NCBI GenBank assembly: GCA_043736155.1
Contig: JAYTDA010000455.1
Location: forward strand, 1-12,978
Direction: 5' to 3'
Source: JANNRR01 sp043736155
GTDB lineage: Bacteria > Pseudomonadota > Alphaproteobacteria > Rhodobacterales > Rhodobacteraceae
DNA: 12,978 nt
In this document: positions 1-6,920 of the stretch, in pieces
How the letters are laid out: each line of letters begins with the position of its first letter
Position numbering within the stretch: the first letter of the stretch is position 1
Position numbers and translations under genes: made by a program
The notes under the pieces: model-generated
Database searches by the model: none
What the model saw: the letters and a program-made list of their open reading frames with translations, nothing else
What the model was told of the DNA's origin: nothing

Positions 1-151
1 CCCAAAACAATCCCCTTCCAATCCAGAGGCCCATCAAAGACTCCAGATCACAATGGAAATGCAAGCCATATGCGATTCCCCTACCCACAAGGGGGAGGGA
101 GCTGCTTGCTGCGATGGCCGCCGGAATGACGCCGGTTGAGATCGCGGGTCC
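1..151. other. Non-coding left edge, downstream of RND pump gene
   Basis: No coding region is supported here. It is the 3' flank of the minus-strand RND gene. Near 81-104 there is an imperfect C-rich/G-rich inverted repeat (arms roughly TCCCCTACCC and GGGGGAGGGA). It could fold in the pump transcript, but it has mismatches and no T-run after it on the minus strand, so it is not called as a terminator. Confidence 0.5.
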
Positions 152-3100
152 CTACTCGGCCACCAACTGGGTGGTGTGGGGACCACGCCTGTCCCCCGCC
201 GATTCCAACCGGATCAGCCGGTCACGCAGCGCGGCGAGTTCGGTCTGCATCGCATCGACCGACTGGGCGACAATGGCGGGTTCCGGCACCTGAGGCTCTG
301 CCTCTTTCGGGCCGACGAAGCGGCCGAACGTCCAGGCCAGACCCCGGCTGACATCATCCATGATCAGATAGAATGACGGCACCACCACCAGGCTCAGCAC
401 GGTGGAGACGATGATGCCGCCGATCACGGCTGTGGCCATCGGGGCGCGGAACGACCCGCCCTCGCCGACACCCAAAGCCGACGGCAACATCCCCGCCGAC
501 ATGGCGATAGAGGTCATCACGATCGGGCGTGCCCGTTTGTGCCCCGCCTCCATCAGCGCCTTGGTGCGAGACATGCCCTGCGCGGTCATTTCAATGGCGA
601 AATCCACCAGCAGAATGGCGTTCTTGGTGACGATGCCCATCAGCATCAGTATCCCGATCAGCACCGGCATCGACACCGCAGACCCGGTGACAATCAGTGC
701 CGCCGCCACACCGCCAATCGCCAGTGGCAACGAAAACAGGATGGTAAAGGGCTGGATCACCGATTTGAACAGCAGGATCAGCACGGTCAGCACCAGCGCC
801 AACCCCAGAATCATCGAATTGACGAACGATGCCATCAATTCGGTCTGCACCTCGGCATCGCCCGATTCCGTCACCCGCACCGAAGCGGGCAGGTCGATCC
901 CGGCCACCAGGTCGTTGAACCGCGCCTTGGCGGTGCCCAGCGCCACGCCTTCGGGCAGGTTGGCGCCGATGGTGGCGGAGCGTTCGCGGTTCAGTCGTTC
1001 GACGGTGTTGGGTCCAACCGCCACCCGGATATCGGCAACTGACGACAGCGGCACTGCCGCCCCGGCAGCGGTCAGCAGCTTCAGTGCGCCGATCTGGCCG
1101 ATATCAGCCCTGAGCCCCTCGGCTAGTTGCACCCGCACCGGGATCTGGCGGCCATCGATTGACACCTTGGCCAGCGCGGCATCGACATCGCCGATGGTGG
1201 CAACCCGGATGGTTTCGGCGATCTGCGCCGTGCTGATCCCCAGCCGCGCCGCCTGATCGGCACGCGGGGTGATCTGCACCTCGGGCCGTGGCAGGGCCCC
1301 GGTGGCCGACACGTTGGCGAGCAGCGGGTCACCGCGCAGCCCCGCCTCCAGCCTTGCCACCGCCAGATCCAGATCAGCATCGGTGGCGGCAAGGATGTTA
1401 TAGGACATTTCGCGCGAGCCGCGTTCATCCAGCTTCAGCACCCTGACATCGGGGATGGTGGCCAGCTTTTCAAACACCTCTTTTTCAATCGAGGATTGCG
1501 GGCGCAGACGGCCGGTGGCCGCCATCTCCGGGATGAACCGGCCGACCAGCGGCCATTGGTGCGCCGCCTCTGACGCCTTGCGCAGCAGCGAATGGTCCAG
1601 CTTGTCCAGCACCACCGTCACCGAGGCGCGGCGGATATCCAGTTCGCCCACCGGCGAGGAACCCCCGATCACCAGAACACCCTCCACCCCGTCAATCGGC
1701 GCAATCATCGCCTGCATCTGGCTGGTCACATCATCGGTGTCTGCCAGCGTCGATCCCGGCGGCAGTTCCACAGACACCGATATGCGCGAGGCATCTTCGG
1801 CGGGCAGAAAGCTGCCGGGGATCTGGGTCATGAAATAGACTGACACCACCAGCAGCGCCAAAGCCGCCAGCATCGTCAGGTAATAGTTGCCGACCCTGAT
1901 CCGGATATAGGGCAACCGCCAGGTCCGCATGGTCAAGGCGATCATCCGCAGATAGCCACGCATGATCCAGCCATCCGGCACGTCATGCCCGACCGAATCC
2001 CTGGCCCGCAGGAAATAGGCCGCCAGCATCGGGGTGATCAGCCGCGCCACCAGCAGCGAAAACAGCACCGCAATCGCCACCGTCAGACCGAATTGCACGA
2101 AATACTGCCCCGGAATCCCCGGCATGAACGATACCGGCACAAACACCGCGACAATGGCAAAGGTGGTGGCAATCACCGCCAGCCCGATTTCATCGGCGGC
2201 GTCGATGGCGGCGCGATAAGGGGTTTTGCCCATCCGGACATGGCGGGCGATATTCTCGATCTCGACAATCGCGTCATCGACCAGAATGCCGGTGGCCAAT
2301 GTGATGGCGAGGAAGCTGACGAGGTTCAGCGAAAACCCCAGCAGATCCATGATGTAGAACGTTGGCACCACCGACAGCGGCAGCGCCAGCGCGGTGATCA
2401 GCGTGGCGCGCCAGTTGCGCAGGAACAGCAGCACCACCAGAACCGCCAGCGCCGCGCCTTCCAGCAGGGTATGCAGGGCCGCCTCGTAGTTGCCATAGGT
2501 GTAGAACACCGTGTCATCGACCGGGGTGATGATGACATCGCCGTGGTCGGTGCGCAGCTTTTCCAGCTGTTCATTGACCACTTCGGCCACCGACACCTCG
2601 GATGCGCCTTTGGAGCGGAACACCGCAAAGGTCACCACCTGATCGCCGTTGAACCGCGAAAACGACCGCAGTTCCTGATAGGTATCGCTGATCTGGCCCA
2701 GATCGCCCAGTTTGACATGGCGCCCCGACGGCAAGGCAATGGTGGTTTGCGCCAACAGATCGGCGGACCCGGCATCGCCCAGAACCCGGATCGCCTGTTC
2801 ACGCCCGCCCAGATCGCTGCGGCCGGAGCCATAATCGGCATTGGTCAGCCGCAATTGCGCATTCACCGACGCGGCGGTGATGCCGTAGCTGTCCAGCCGG
2901 ACCGGATCAAGCTCGATCCTGATTTCGCGGTCGGCACCGCCATAGCGTTCCACCCGGCCCACTCCGGGTTTGCCCTGCATGGCGCGGGTGATGGTGTCAT
3001 CGACGAACCACGACAGCTCCTCCATCGACATGCCGGGAGAGGTGACGGCAAAGGTCATGATGGCGGCACCTTCGACATCGACCTTGGTCACCACCGGCGC

Positions 3101-3472
3101 TTCGACCCCGGCGGGCAGATCGCCGGTGACGCGGTCGATCGCATCCTTGACATCCTGCACCGCCTGATCGGTCGGCACCTCGACGCGGAACTCGACGGTG
3201 GTCAGCGACACCCCGTCATTGATCTTGGAAACCACGTTCTTGACCCCGGTGATCCCGGCCACCGCATCTTCGATGATCTTGGTCACTTGCGTTTCCAGCT
3301 CTGCCGGGGCAGCACCGGCCTGGATCAGGGTTACGGCAACCACCGGCACATCGATGTTGGGAAACCGGGTGATCGGCAGGGCATTGAACGACTGCCACCC
3401 CAGCATCATCAGCAGCATGAATGCCAACAGCGGCGCAATCGGGTTGCGAATTGACCAGGCAGAGAAATTCAT
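152..3472 (-). CDS. HAE1-family RND multidrug efflux pump, inner-membrane subunit
   Basis: This is a proton-driven inner-membrane transporter of the AcrB/MexB type, 1106 residues. It has the N-terminal membrane helix (about 11-30) followed by the family segment LPITRFPNIDVP, two large periplasmic porter regions (about 40-330 and 560-870), and two blocks of membrane helices (about 335-550 and 880-1040). The proton-relay residues are visible: D399-D400 in GILVDDAIVEIEN and K950 in GIVTKNAILLVDF, equivalent to AcrB D407/D408/K940. It is intact. The C-terminus runs about 65 residues past the last helix and includes a heptad-like stretch near 1074-1091. The ATG at 3472 follows AGGGG with a 6-base gap; that Shine-Dalgarno belongs to the 13-bp repeat array. 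It is the last gene of the tetR-adaptor-pump operon. Family assignment is firm; substrate is unknown. Confidence 0.96.
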   Translation of the reverse strand: MNFSAWSIRNPIAPLLAFMLLMMLGWQSFNALPITRFPNIDVPVVAVTLIQAGAAPAELETQVTKIIEDAVAGITGVKNVVSKINDGVSLTTVEFRVEVPTDQAVQDVKDAIDRVTGDLPAGVEAPVVTKVDVEGAAIMTFAVTSPGMSMEELSWFVDDTITRAMQGKPGVGRVERYGGADREIRIELDPVRLDSYGITAASVNAQLRLTNADYGSGRSDLGGREQAIRVLGDAGSADLLAQTTIALPSGRHVKLGDLGQISDTYQELRSFSRFNGDQVVTFAVFRSKGASEVSVAEVVNEQLEKLRTDHGDVIITPVDDTVFYTYGNYEAALHTLLEGAALAVLVVLLFLRNWRATLITALALPLSVVPTFYIMDLLGFSLNLVSFLAITLATGILVDDAIVEIENIARHVRMGKTPYRAAIDAADEIGLAVIATTFAIVAVFVPVSFMPGIPGQYFVQFGLTVAIAVLFSLLVARLITPMLAAYFLRARDSVGHDVPDGWIMRGYLRMIALTMRTWRLPYIRIRVGNYYLTMLAALALLVVSVYFMTQIPGSFLPAEDASRISVSVELPPGSTLADTDDVTSQMQAMIAPIDGVEGVLVIGGSSPVGELDIRRASVTVVLDKLDHSLLRKASEAAHQWPLVGRFIPEMAATGRLRPQSSIEKEVFEKLATIPDVRVLKLDERGSREMSYNILAATDADLDLAVARLEAGLRGDPLLANVSATGALPRPEVQITPRADQAARLGISTAQIAETIRVATIGDVDAALAKVSIDGRQIPVRVQLAEGLRADIGQIGALKLLTAAGAAVPLSSVADIRVAVGPNTVERLNRERSATIGANLPEGVALGTAKARFNDLVAGIDLPASVRVTESGDAEVQTELMASFVNSMILGLALVLTVLILLFKSVIQPFTILFSLPLAIGGVAAALIVTGSAVSMPVLIGILMLMGIVTKNAILLVDFAIEMTAQGMSRTKALMEAGHKRARPIVMTSIAMSAGMLPSALGVGEGGSFRAPMATAVIGGIIVSTVLSLVVVPSFYLIMDDVSRGLAWTFGRFVGPKEAEPQVPEPAIVAQSVDAMQTELAALRDRLIRLESAGDRRGPHTTQLVAE

Positions 3473-3476
3473 CGCA

Positions 3477-3488
3477 GTCCCCTAGTTT
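3477..3488 (-). promoter_or_regulatory. Ribosome-binding site of the RND pump, embedded in the repeat array
   Basis: On the minus strand CTAGGGG is followed by ACTGCG and then the ATG at 3472, giving an AGGGG core with near-ideal spacing. The same core recurs every 13 bases upstream (AGGGG in six of seven copies; AGTGG in the fourth), so the leader between the two cistrons carries a ladder of Shine-Dalgarno-like sequences. Confidence 0.7.
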
Positions 3489-3569
3489 CGGCCCCTAGTT
3501 TTGGCCCCTGGTTTTGTCCACTAGTTTTGGCCCCTGGTTTCGGCCCCTGGTTTCGGCCCCTAGTTCGAG
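3479..3569. repeat. Seven tandem 13-bp repeats between adaptor and pump genes
   Basis: Exact 13-bp periodicity, with copies starting at 3479, 3492, 3505, 3518, 3531, 3544 and 3557. The plus-strand consensus is CCCCTRGTTTYGG; the last copy is degenerate at its end. Read on the coding (minus) strand, the unit is CCRAAACYAGGGG. The copy nearest the pump gene supplies its AGGGG ribosome-binding site, and the far copy contains the TAG stop of the adaptor gene. Four copies contain CTAG, a tetranucleotide usually rare in Proteobacteria. The array fills nearly all of the 87-bp gap between the two genes. Confidence 0.93.
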
Positions 3570-4756
3570 CCTTCGGTACCTGCCGCCATGACCGGATTGA
3601 TCTGGTCGCCGTCGCGGACAAAGGCACCGGCCTTGGTCACGATCAGATCACCCGCCGACAGGCCCGATGTCACCTCGATCATGCCGCCATCGCGGATGCC
3701 GGTGGTGATCGCCACCAGCGTCACGGTGCCCTCCACCACTTTCAGCGCGGTTGCCCCATCGGCACCGCCGCCGACGGCAGACACCGGCACCGCCACGGCG
3801 GTTTTGCTTTGCAACAGCACCCGGGTATCGGCAAACATCCCGGCCCGCACCTGTTCCGGATCATCAATGCTGATCCGCACCCGGCCAAGCCGGGTTTCCT
3901 GATCCACCGTGGGTTCCACCAGCCGGACCGACCCGGTCAGCGGCTCTTCGCGGCGCGATACCCACAGCACGGCGCGTTGCCCCGCCACCAGCCGCAGCAC
4001 ATCCTGTTCATCGACATCGGCGCGCAGTTCCAGCAATCCGTCGCGGTTCAGGGTGAACATCGGTCCGGCGCCACCACTGGCAATCGCCCCGACCATCGCA
4101 TTGCGCCCCACCACTTCGCCTGCCACCGGGGCGGATACATTGGTGCGTTGCAGGCTCAGGTCGATATTGGCAATCTGCGCCTCGACCAGGGTGCGTTGCG
4201 CCTGTGCCGCAATCAGCCCCTGTGCGGCGACGGTGACCCGCGCCGCTGCCGCTGTGGCATTGGCCTGTGCGGTATCTGCCGCCGATTTGGTCGATGTGCC
4301 GGCTGCTGCCAGTGCCTTGGTGCGGGTGCTCAGGCGGATGGCTTCGTCACTGGCGGTCTGCGCCTCGATCACCTGGGCCTGGGCCTGGGCAATCGCGGCA
4401 TCACTGGCGGCAAGCGACGCCATCAACTGGCTTTTCTGCAGCATCAGCGAACTGTCGGACAGCCGCGCCAGCACCTGACCCTGTGCGACCTTGTCACCGA
4501 TTTCAACCATGATGGCGTCAATCGCCTGACCTTCGATCTGCGGCTGCACCAGCACCTGTTCCACCGGGCCGATCTGGCCCGATCCCAGAACCACATCCTG
4601 TAATGGCATTTCAACCACCTGTGACACGGTGATGGCAGGCAACCCGGCGGGTTTTGTCGTGGCAGGTTCAGTGGTTTCGGCATGTAGCGCAGCGGTGGCG
4701 GCCAGCAACAGGCTTAACGCAAAGGCAGGGGAAAGGGTGTGGGAAACGAAGCGCAT
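3560..4756 (-). CDS. RND efflux periplasmic adaptor (membrane fusion protein)
   Basis: Periplasmic adaptor of a tripartite RND pump, 398 residues, normal for the family. It starts with a signal peptide (hydrophobic core about 11-23, likely cut after LHA at residue 26) and has no lipobox cysteine, so it is not obviously lipid-anchored. Then come the first half of the barrel-sandwich/lipoyl domain (about 60-100), an Ala/Gln-rich alpha-helical hairpin (about 103-200, containing AIAQAQAQVIEAQ), the second lipoyl half at TNVSAPVAGEVVGR (205-218), and beta-barrel and membrane-proximal domains to the C-terminus (ISIDDPEQVRAGMFADTRV at 296-313 is typical). It starts 11 bp after the tetR stop with only a weak ribosome-binding site, which suggests translational coupling. 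The stop codon lies in the 13-bp repeat array. Its partner is the pump encoded just downstream. Confidence 0.93.
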   Translation of the reverse strand: MRFVSHTLSPAFALSLLLAATAALHAETTEPATTKPAGLPAITVSQVVEMPLQDVVLGSGQIGPVEQVLVQPQIEGQAIDAIMVEIGDKVAQGQVLARLSDSSLMLQKSQLMASLAASDAAIAQAQAQVIEAQTASDEAIRLSTRTKALAAAGTSTKSAADTAQANATAAAARVTVAAQGLIAAQAQRTLVEAQIANIDLSLQRTNVSAPVAGEVVGRNAMVGAIASGGAGPMFTLNRDGLLELRADVDEQDVLRLVAGQRAVLWVSRREEPLTGSVRLVEPTVDQETRLGRVRISIDDPEQVRAGMFADTRVLLQSKTAVAVPVSAVGGGADGATALKVVEGTVTLVAITTGIRDGGMIEVTSGLSAGDLIVTKAGAFVRDGDQINPVMAAGTEGSN

Positions 4757-4767
4757 CTGTCAGACTT

Positions 4768-5448
4768 TCATGTCGGTTCGGGGAAGATTGGTCGGGGAAG
4801 ATTGGCTCCGATGGCCACCACATCGGCCAAGGTCCGGTCCAGTGTGGTCAGAACCAGTTCGGCAAGGGCGGGGTCGGGTGTCAGCGTCGTGGAACCAGCA
4901 TTGACGGCATCAGCGGCACCACCATGAGAACAGCAACAGGCGGACAGGCCCCGGATCAGCAGCATCACCAGTTTGCCATGCGCCGCAAAATGCCGGGCGG
5001 CCTCGTTTGGGCCAACATTGGCGATGCGTCCGAAAGCGGCGACCAGATAGCCCAGAATTTCATTTTCCATCCGGGCCTTCAGCGCGGCAATCGCCGGCAT
5101 CCGGGCGGCCAGCGCCTCGATCTGGGTGATGATCACTTCCTTGCCGATGTCCGGGGTTTCCACCCGGGCCCGCACCAGCGTGCGGAATGTCTCTGCCGGG
5201 GTGTTGGACAAGATGATCTGGTTGAATTCATCCTGCACCTCCGCCAGATCGCGTTCGATCAGTGCGGCAATGATCGCGTCTTTCGAGGGGAAATAGCGGT
5301 AGAAGTTGCCGGCACTCATCCCGGCTGCCTTTGCCAGATCCTGCATCGATGCGCCTTCAAAACCCTTGGCGGCAAACACCCCCTTGATGCTGTCAAGGAT
5401 CTCGGCGGTGCGCGGTTCTGTTGGCCGGGTGGCGGTGGCAAGTGGCAT
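4768..5448 (-). CDS. TetR/AcrR-family repressor of the efflux operon
   Basis: DNA-binding repressor, 226 residues from the ATG at 5448. The N-terminal TetR helix-turn-helix is clear at about 33-52 (ASMQDLAKAAGMSAGNFYRY), followed by FPSKDAIIAAL. The rest is the variable ligand-binding domain. The frame stays open up to an ATG at 5508 (246 residues), but that codon lies inside the palindromic operator and upstream of the predicted -10 box, so the internal ATG at 5448 is preferred; no strong Shine-Dalgarno precedes either. It is first in an operon with the adaptor and RND pump, a standard arrangement in which the regulator represses its own operon until an effector binds. A 14-bp tandem duplication near the 3' end has changed the C-terminal residues and stop codon. 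The ligand cannot be read from sequence. Confidence 0.9.
   Translation of the reverse strand: MPLATATRPTEPRTAEILDSIKGVFAAKGFEGASMQDLAKAAGMSAGNFYRYFPSKDAIIAALIERDLAEVQDEFNQIILSNTPAETFRTLVRARVETPDIGKEVIITQIEALAARMPAIAALKARMENEILGYLVAAFGRIANVGPNEAARHFAAHGKLVMLLIRGLSACCCSHGGAADAVNAGSTTLTPDPALAELVLTTLDRTLADVVAIGANLPRPIFPEPT
4778..4805. repeat. 14-bp perfect tandem duplication in the 3' end of tetR
   Basis: TCGGGGAAGATTGG occurs twice, head to tail (4778-4791 and 4792-4805), in the last codons of tetR. Because 14 is not a multiple of 3, the second copy shifts the frame. With one copy the protein would end ...NLPRTDMKV at a TGA 3 bp before the adaptor ATG; with two it ends ...NLPRPIFPEPT. Confidence 0.92.
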
Positions 5449-5484
5449 GGCTAAACTGTCCGAATCGGCGAGGAATCTTGCGGC

Positions 5485-5515
5485 ATCATATGATGAATGA
5501 ACGTTCATTCATCAA
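5485..5515 (-). promoter_or_regulatory. Promoter of the tetR-adaptor-pump operon
   Basis: On the minus strand TTGATG (5515-5510) and TATGAT (5490-5485) are separated by 19 bp. The -10 matches consensus at five of six positions and the -35 at four of six; the spacer is slightly long. Transcription would begin near 5478, leaving a leader of about 30 nt before the ATG at 5448. No direct evidence of activity can be seen. Confidence 0.5.
5491..5514. promoter_or_regulatory. 24-bp perfect palindrome, probable TetR operator
   Basis: The half-site TGATGAATGAAC is followed directly by its exact reverse complement, with no spacer. It fills the space between the predicted -35 and -10 of the tetR promoter and overlaps the -35. 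A repressor bound here would block RNA polymerase. The length, perfect symmetry and GAACGTTC core are typical of TetR-family operators. That this TetR binds it is inferred from position. Confidence 0.82.
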
Positions 5516-5520
5516 GCGAC

Positions 5521-5536
5521 ATCACGAAAACGTGAT
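5521..5536. repeat. Second inverted repeat beside the operator
   Basis: ATCACG and CGTGAT are perfectly complementary around an AAAA loop, beginning 6 bp beyond the 24-bp palindrome. It could be a small DNA-binding site upstream of the tetR promoter or a weak hairpin at the end of the truncated luxR transcript. Nothing in the sequence decides between them. Confidence 0.4.
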
Positions 5537-5611
5537 CTTCCATCCACCACACAGGGCAGAGTCTATCACCACAGGCGGTGCAGCCGCAGATTGGCGCGGA
5601 ATGCCGAATCG

Positions 5612-5634
5612 CAGCGGGACAGCACGTCCCGCTG
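5612..5634 (-). terminator. Strong hairpin downstream of the truncated luxR
   Basis: CAGCGGGAC (5612-5620) and GTCCCGCTG (5626-5634) form a perfect 9-bp GC-rich stem with a 5-base loop, 37 bp beyond the stop of the HTH-less LuxR gene and upstream of the tetR promoter. The position suits a terminator insulating the two transcripts. No T-run follows on either strand, so a classical intrinsic terminator is not certain; it could be an mRNA 3'-end stabiliser or a protein-binding dyad. Confidence 0.45.
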
Positions 5635-5670
5635 AAACGCGATCAGTCGTGGTGGAACCGGGGCCCGCCG

Positions 5671-6156
5671 TCAGCCCCGCGTCAGAATGATCGACAGCCG
5701 CTTCAGCGCCGCATCCAGGTCGGGTGACAGGGCCTCTGCGGCAAGGGTTTCGTCATGCAACTGGTGCAGCAACCCGGTGATTCGGTCGATTTCGGCATCG
5801 CTGAATTCGCGGTCTGCCCGGGCAAAACTGGCCACAGACCGTGACCCGCCCTCGTCCACTGCCCCGGTAAAGCCGAACACCAGGCCATATTCAGCTGCCT
5901 TTTCCATCACCCCGGTGGTGTCCTCTGCGGTCAGGGCGCTCCAGCGGATGGTGCCGGTATGTTCGAACCCCCAGCGCACCGTGGGGTCGCGCAGCAGCAG
6001 CGCGTGTTTGGAATAATAGTCGATCCAGTCCCGGCGGTAGGATTGCAGCAGGTAGCGCGACGAGGTGAACTTGATGTGCAGGGCTGCGGCGAACCCTTTG
6101 GGGCAGGATTCGCTGACCTGTTTCAACAATCCTGCGATGCTCGCTTCTTTATCCAT
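5671..6156 (-). CDS. LuxR-type autoinducer-binding protein lacking the DNA-binding domain
   Basis: 161 residues, clearly homologous to the neighbouring full LuxR over the whole AHL-binding domain. Shared blocks include WIDYYS/WIDRYT, DPTVRW/DPVIKW, TGTIRWS/TGATRWS, GLVFG/GLNFG and FARADREFSDAEI/FARTDREFDEAEI. The residues that contact AHL in TraR/LasR are kept: W44, Y48, D57 and W72. It ends at LSPDLDAALKRLSIILTRG, exactly where the GerE helix-turn-helix would start; the next 160 bp hold no recognisable HTH in any frame, so the loss looks old and clean. The ATG follows a good ribosome-binding site (GAGGAAAT). It is divergent from luxR across 123 bp. By analogy with TrlR of Agrobacterium it may titrate AHL or form inactive heterodimers with LuxR; a degenerating pseudogene is the alternative, but the conserved pocket and intact frame argue against it. 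Confidence 0.88.
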   Translation of the reverse strand: MDKEASIAGLLKQVSESCPKGFAAALHIKFTSSRYLLQSYRRDWIDYYSKHALLLRDPTVRWGFEHTGTIRWSALTAEDTTGVMEKAAEYGLVFGFTGAVDEGGSRSVASFARADREFSDAEIDRITGLLHQLHDETLAAEALSPDLDAALKRLSIILTRG

Positions 6157-6279
6157 ATTTCCTCGCTCAACTCGCTTCCAAGTTGCCTGATCCTACGCAT
6201 TTGCGATAGTGTCCATTTGTGCAGGGTGCGGGGCAGGTCAGCCAATGGCCGCCACCAGCACTGAACAAGTCAGGCTCGA
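6157..6279. other. Divergent promoter region between truncated and full luxR genes
   Basis: 123 bp must hold the promoters of both genes. The octamer CATTTGYG occurs twice in direct orientation (6198-6205 and 6214-6221, 16 bp apart), and GCCAATGGC is a short dyad near 6241. No convincing 18-20 bp lux box is seen, and no clean -35/-10 pair can be called. Confidence 0.45.
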
Positions 6280-6888
6280 ATGAATAGCTCGGTCGAATCG
6301 TTGGAATTTGCCTTTTTTGCGCCTGCAGGGTTCTACATCGCCCTGCGGATCGGCTTTGCTTTTCCGTCAGAAGAGCATAACGCCATGCCGCCCCGCTGGA
6401 TCGACCGCTACACTGCGCGGGGCTACATGCTGTATGACCCTGTGATCAAATGGATTTATGAGAATACCGGTGCAACAAGGTGGAGCGAGACCGGCCTCGA
6501 TGATCCGCGTGGCGTGATGGCAGAGGCGCGCAACCATGGCTTGAACTTCGGTGTCGCAATCTGCTGTGTCGACAGCGGCGAAGAGGGGCAGCGCAGCTTT
6601 GGCTCGTTTGCCCGCACCGACCGCGAATTCGACGAGGCAGAGATTCGCATTCTCACCGCCCGGATGCAGCAGTTGCATACAACGCGGCGCCCGCCGTCCA
6701 ACCTGACGATTGCCGAACTGGAGGCGCTGCGCATGGTCAAGAACGGACTGTTGCTCAAGCAGATCGCTGCCGAACTGGGGGTTTCCGATGGTGCCGTCAA
6801 ACAGCGGCTGAAAAATGCCAGGCTGAAGCTGAATGCCAAGACCGGAACCCAGGCAGCGTCAATGGCCACCGCATTCGGATTGATCTGA
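6280..6888 (+). CDS. LuxR-family AHL-responsive transcriptional regulator
   Basis: 202 residues, short for a LuxR but with both domains. The autoinducer-binding domain spans about 5-135 with W40, Y44, D53 and W68 at the spacing of TraR W57/Y61/D70/W85. A GerE/LuxR helix-turn-helix spans about 142-202, with LLLKQIAAELGVSDGAVKQR as the recognition region and a KL...A...A...GLI ending. It would bind an acyl-homoserine lactone in the cytoplasm and control promoters such as luxI, which follows 106 bp downstream on the same strand. The ribosome-binding site before the ATG is weak (CAGG, 6 bases upstream), and no better start is visible. It is paralogous to the HTH-less protein encoded divergently. 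LuxR family is firm; whether AHL activates or inactivates it is unknown. Confidence 0.93.
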   Translation: MNSSVESLEFAFFAPAGFYIALRIGFAFPSEEHNAMPPRWIDRYTARGYMLYDPVIKWIYENTGATRWSETGLDDPRGVMAEARNHGLNFGVAICCVDSGEEGQRSFGSFARTDREFDEAEIRILTARMQQLHTTRRPPSNLTIAELEALRMVKNGLLLKQIAAELGVSDGAVKQRLKNARLKLNAKTGTQAASMATAFGLI

Positions 6889-6920
6889 GCCTCAATACGA
6901 ATTTACTGCCGGTTTTCGGC

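Noticed and set aside
1985..3454. Long plus-strand open frame (489 codons) opposite the RND pump
   Set aside because: It is the antisense shadow of a clearly real pump gene in GC-rich DNA; its translation is rich in His/Arg/Gln/Gly with no domain-like pattern.
3479..3569. 13-bp array considered as a CRISPR array
   Set aside because: Units are head-to-tail with no spacers and far too short; no cas genes are present.
4374..4392. CCTGGG repeated three times in the adaptor gene
   Set aside because: It encodes the AQAQAQ heptad portion of the coiled-coil hairpin, so the repeat is explained by protein structure.
4654..5454. Plus-strand open frame of 266 codons opposite tetR
   Set aside because: The minus strand encodes a textbook TetR helix-turn-helix; the plus frame is antisense shadow.
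5506..5508. ATG as the tetR start (246-residue form)
   Set aside because: It lies inside the palindromic operator and upstream of the predicted -10, with no ribosome-binding site; the internal ATG at 5448 fits better.
5509..5670. Search for a frameshifted HTH remnant after the truncated luxR
   Set aside because: All three minus-strand frames past the stop were read; none shows the GerE pattern, so the gene is not called as a simple frameshift pseudogene.
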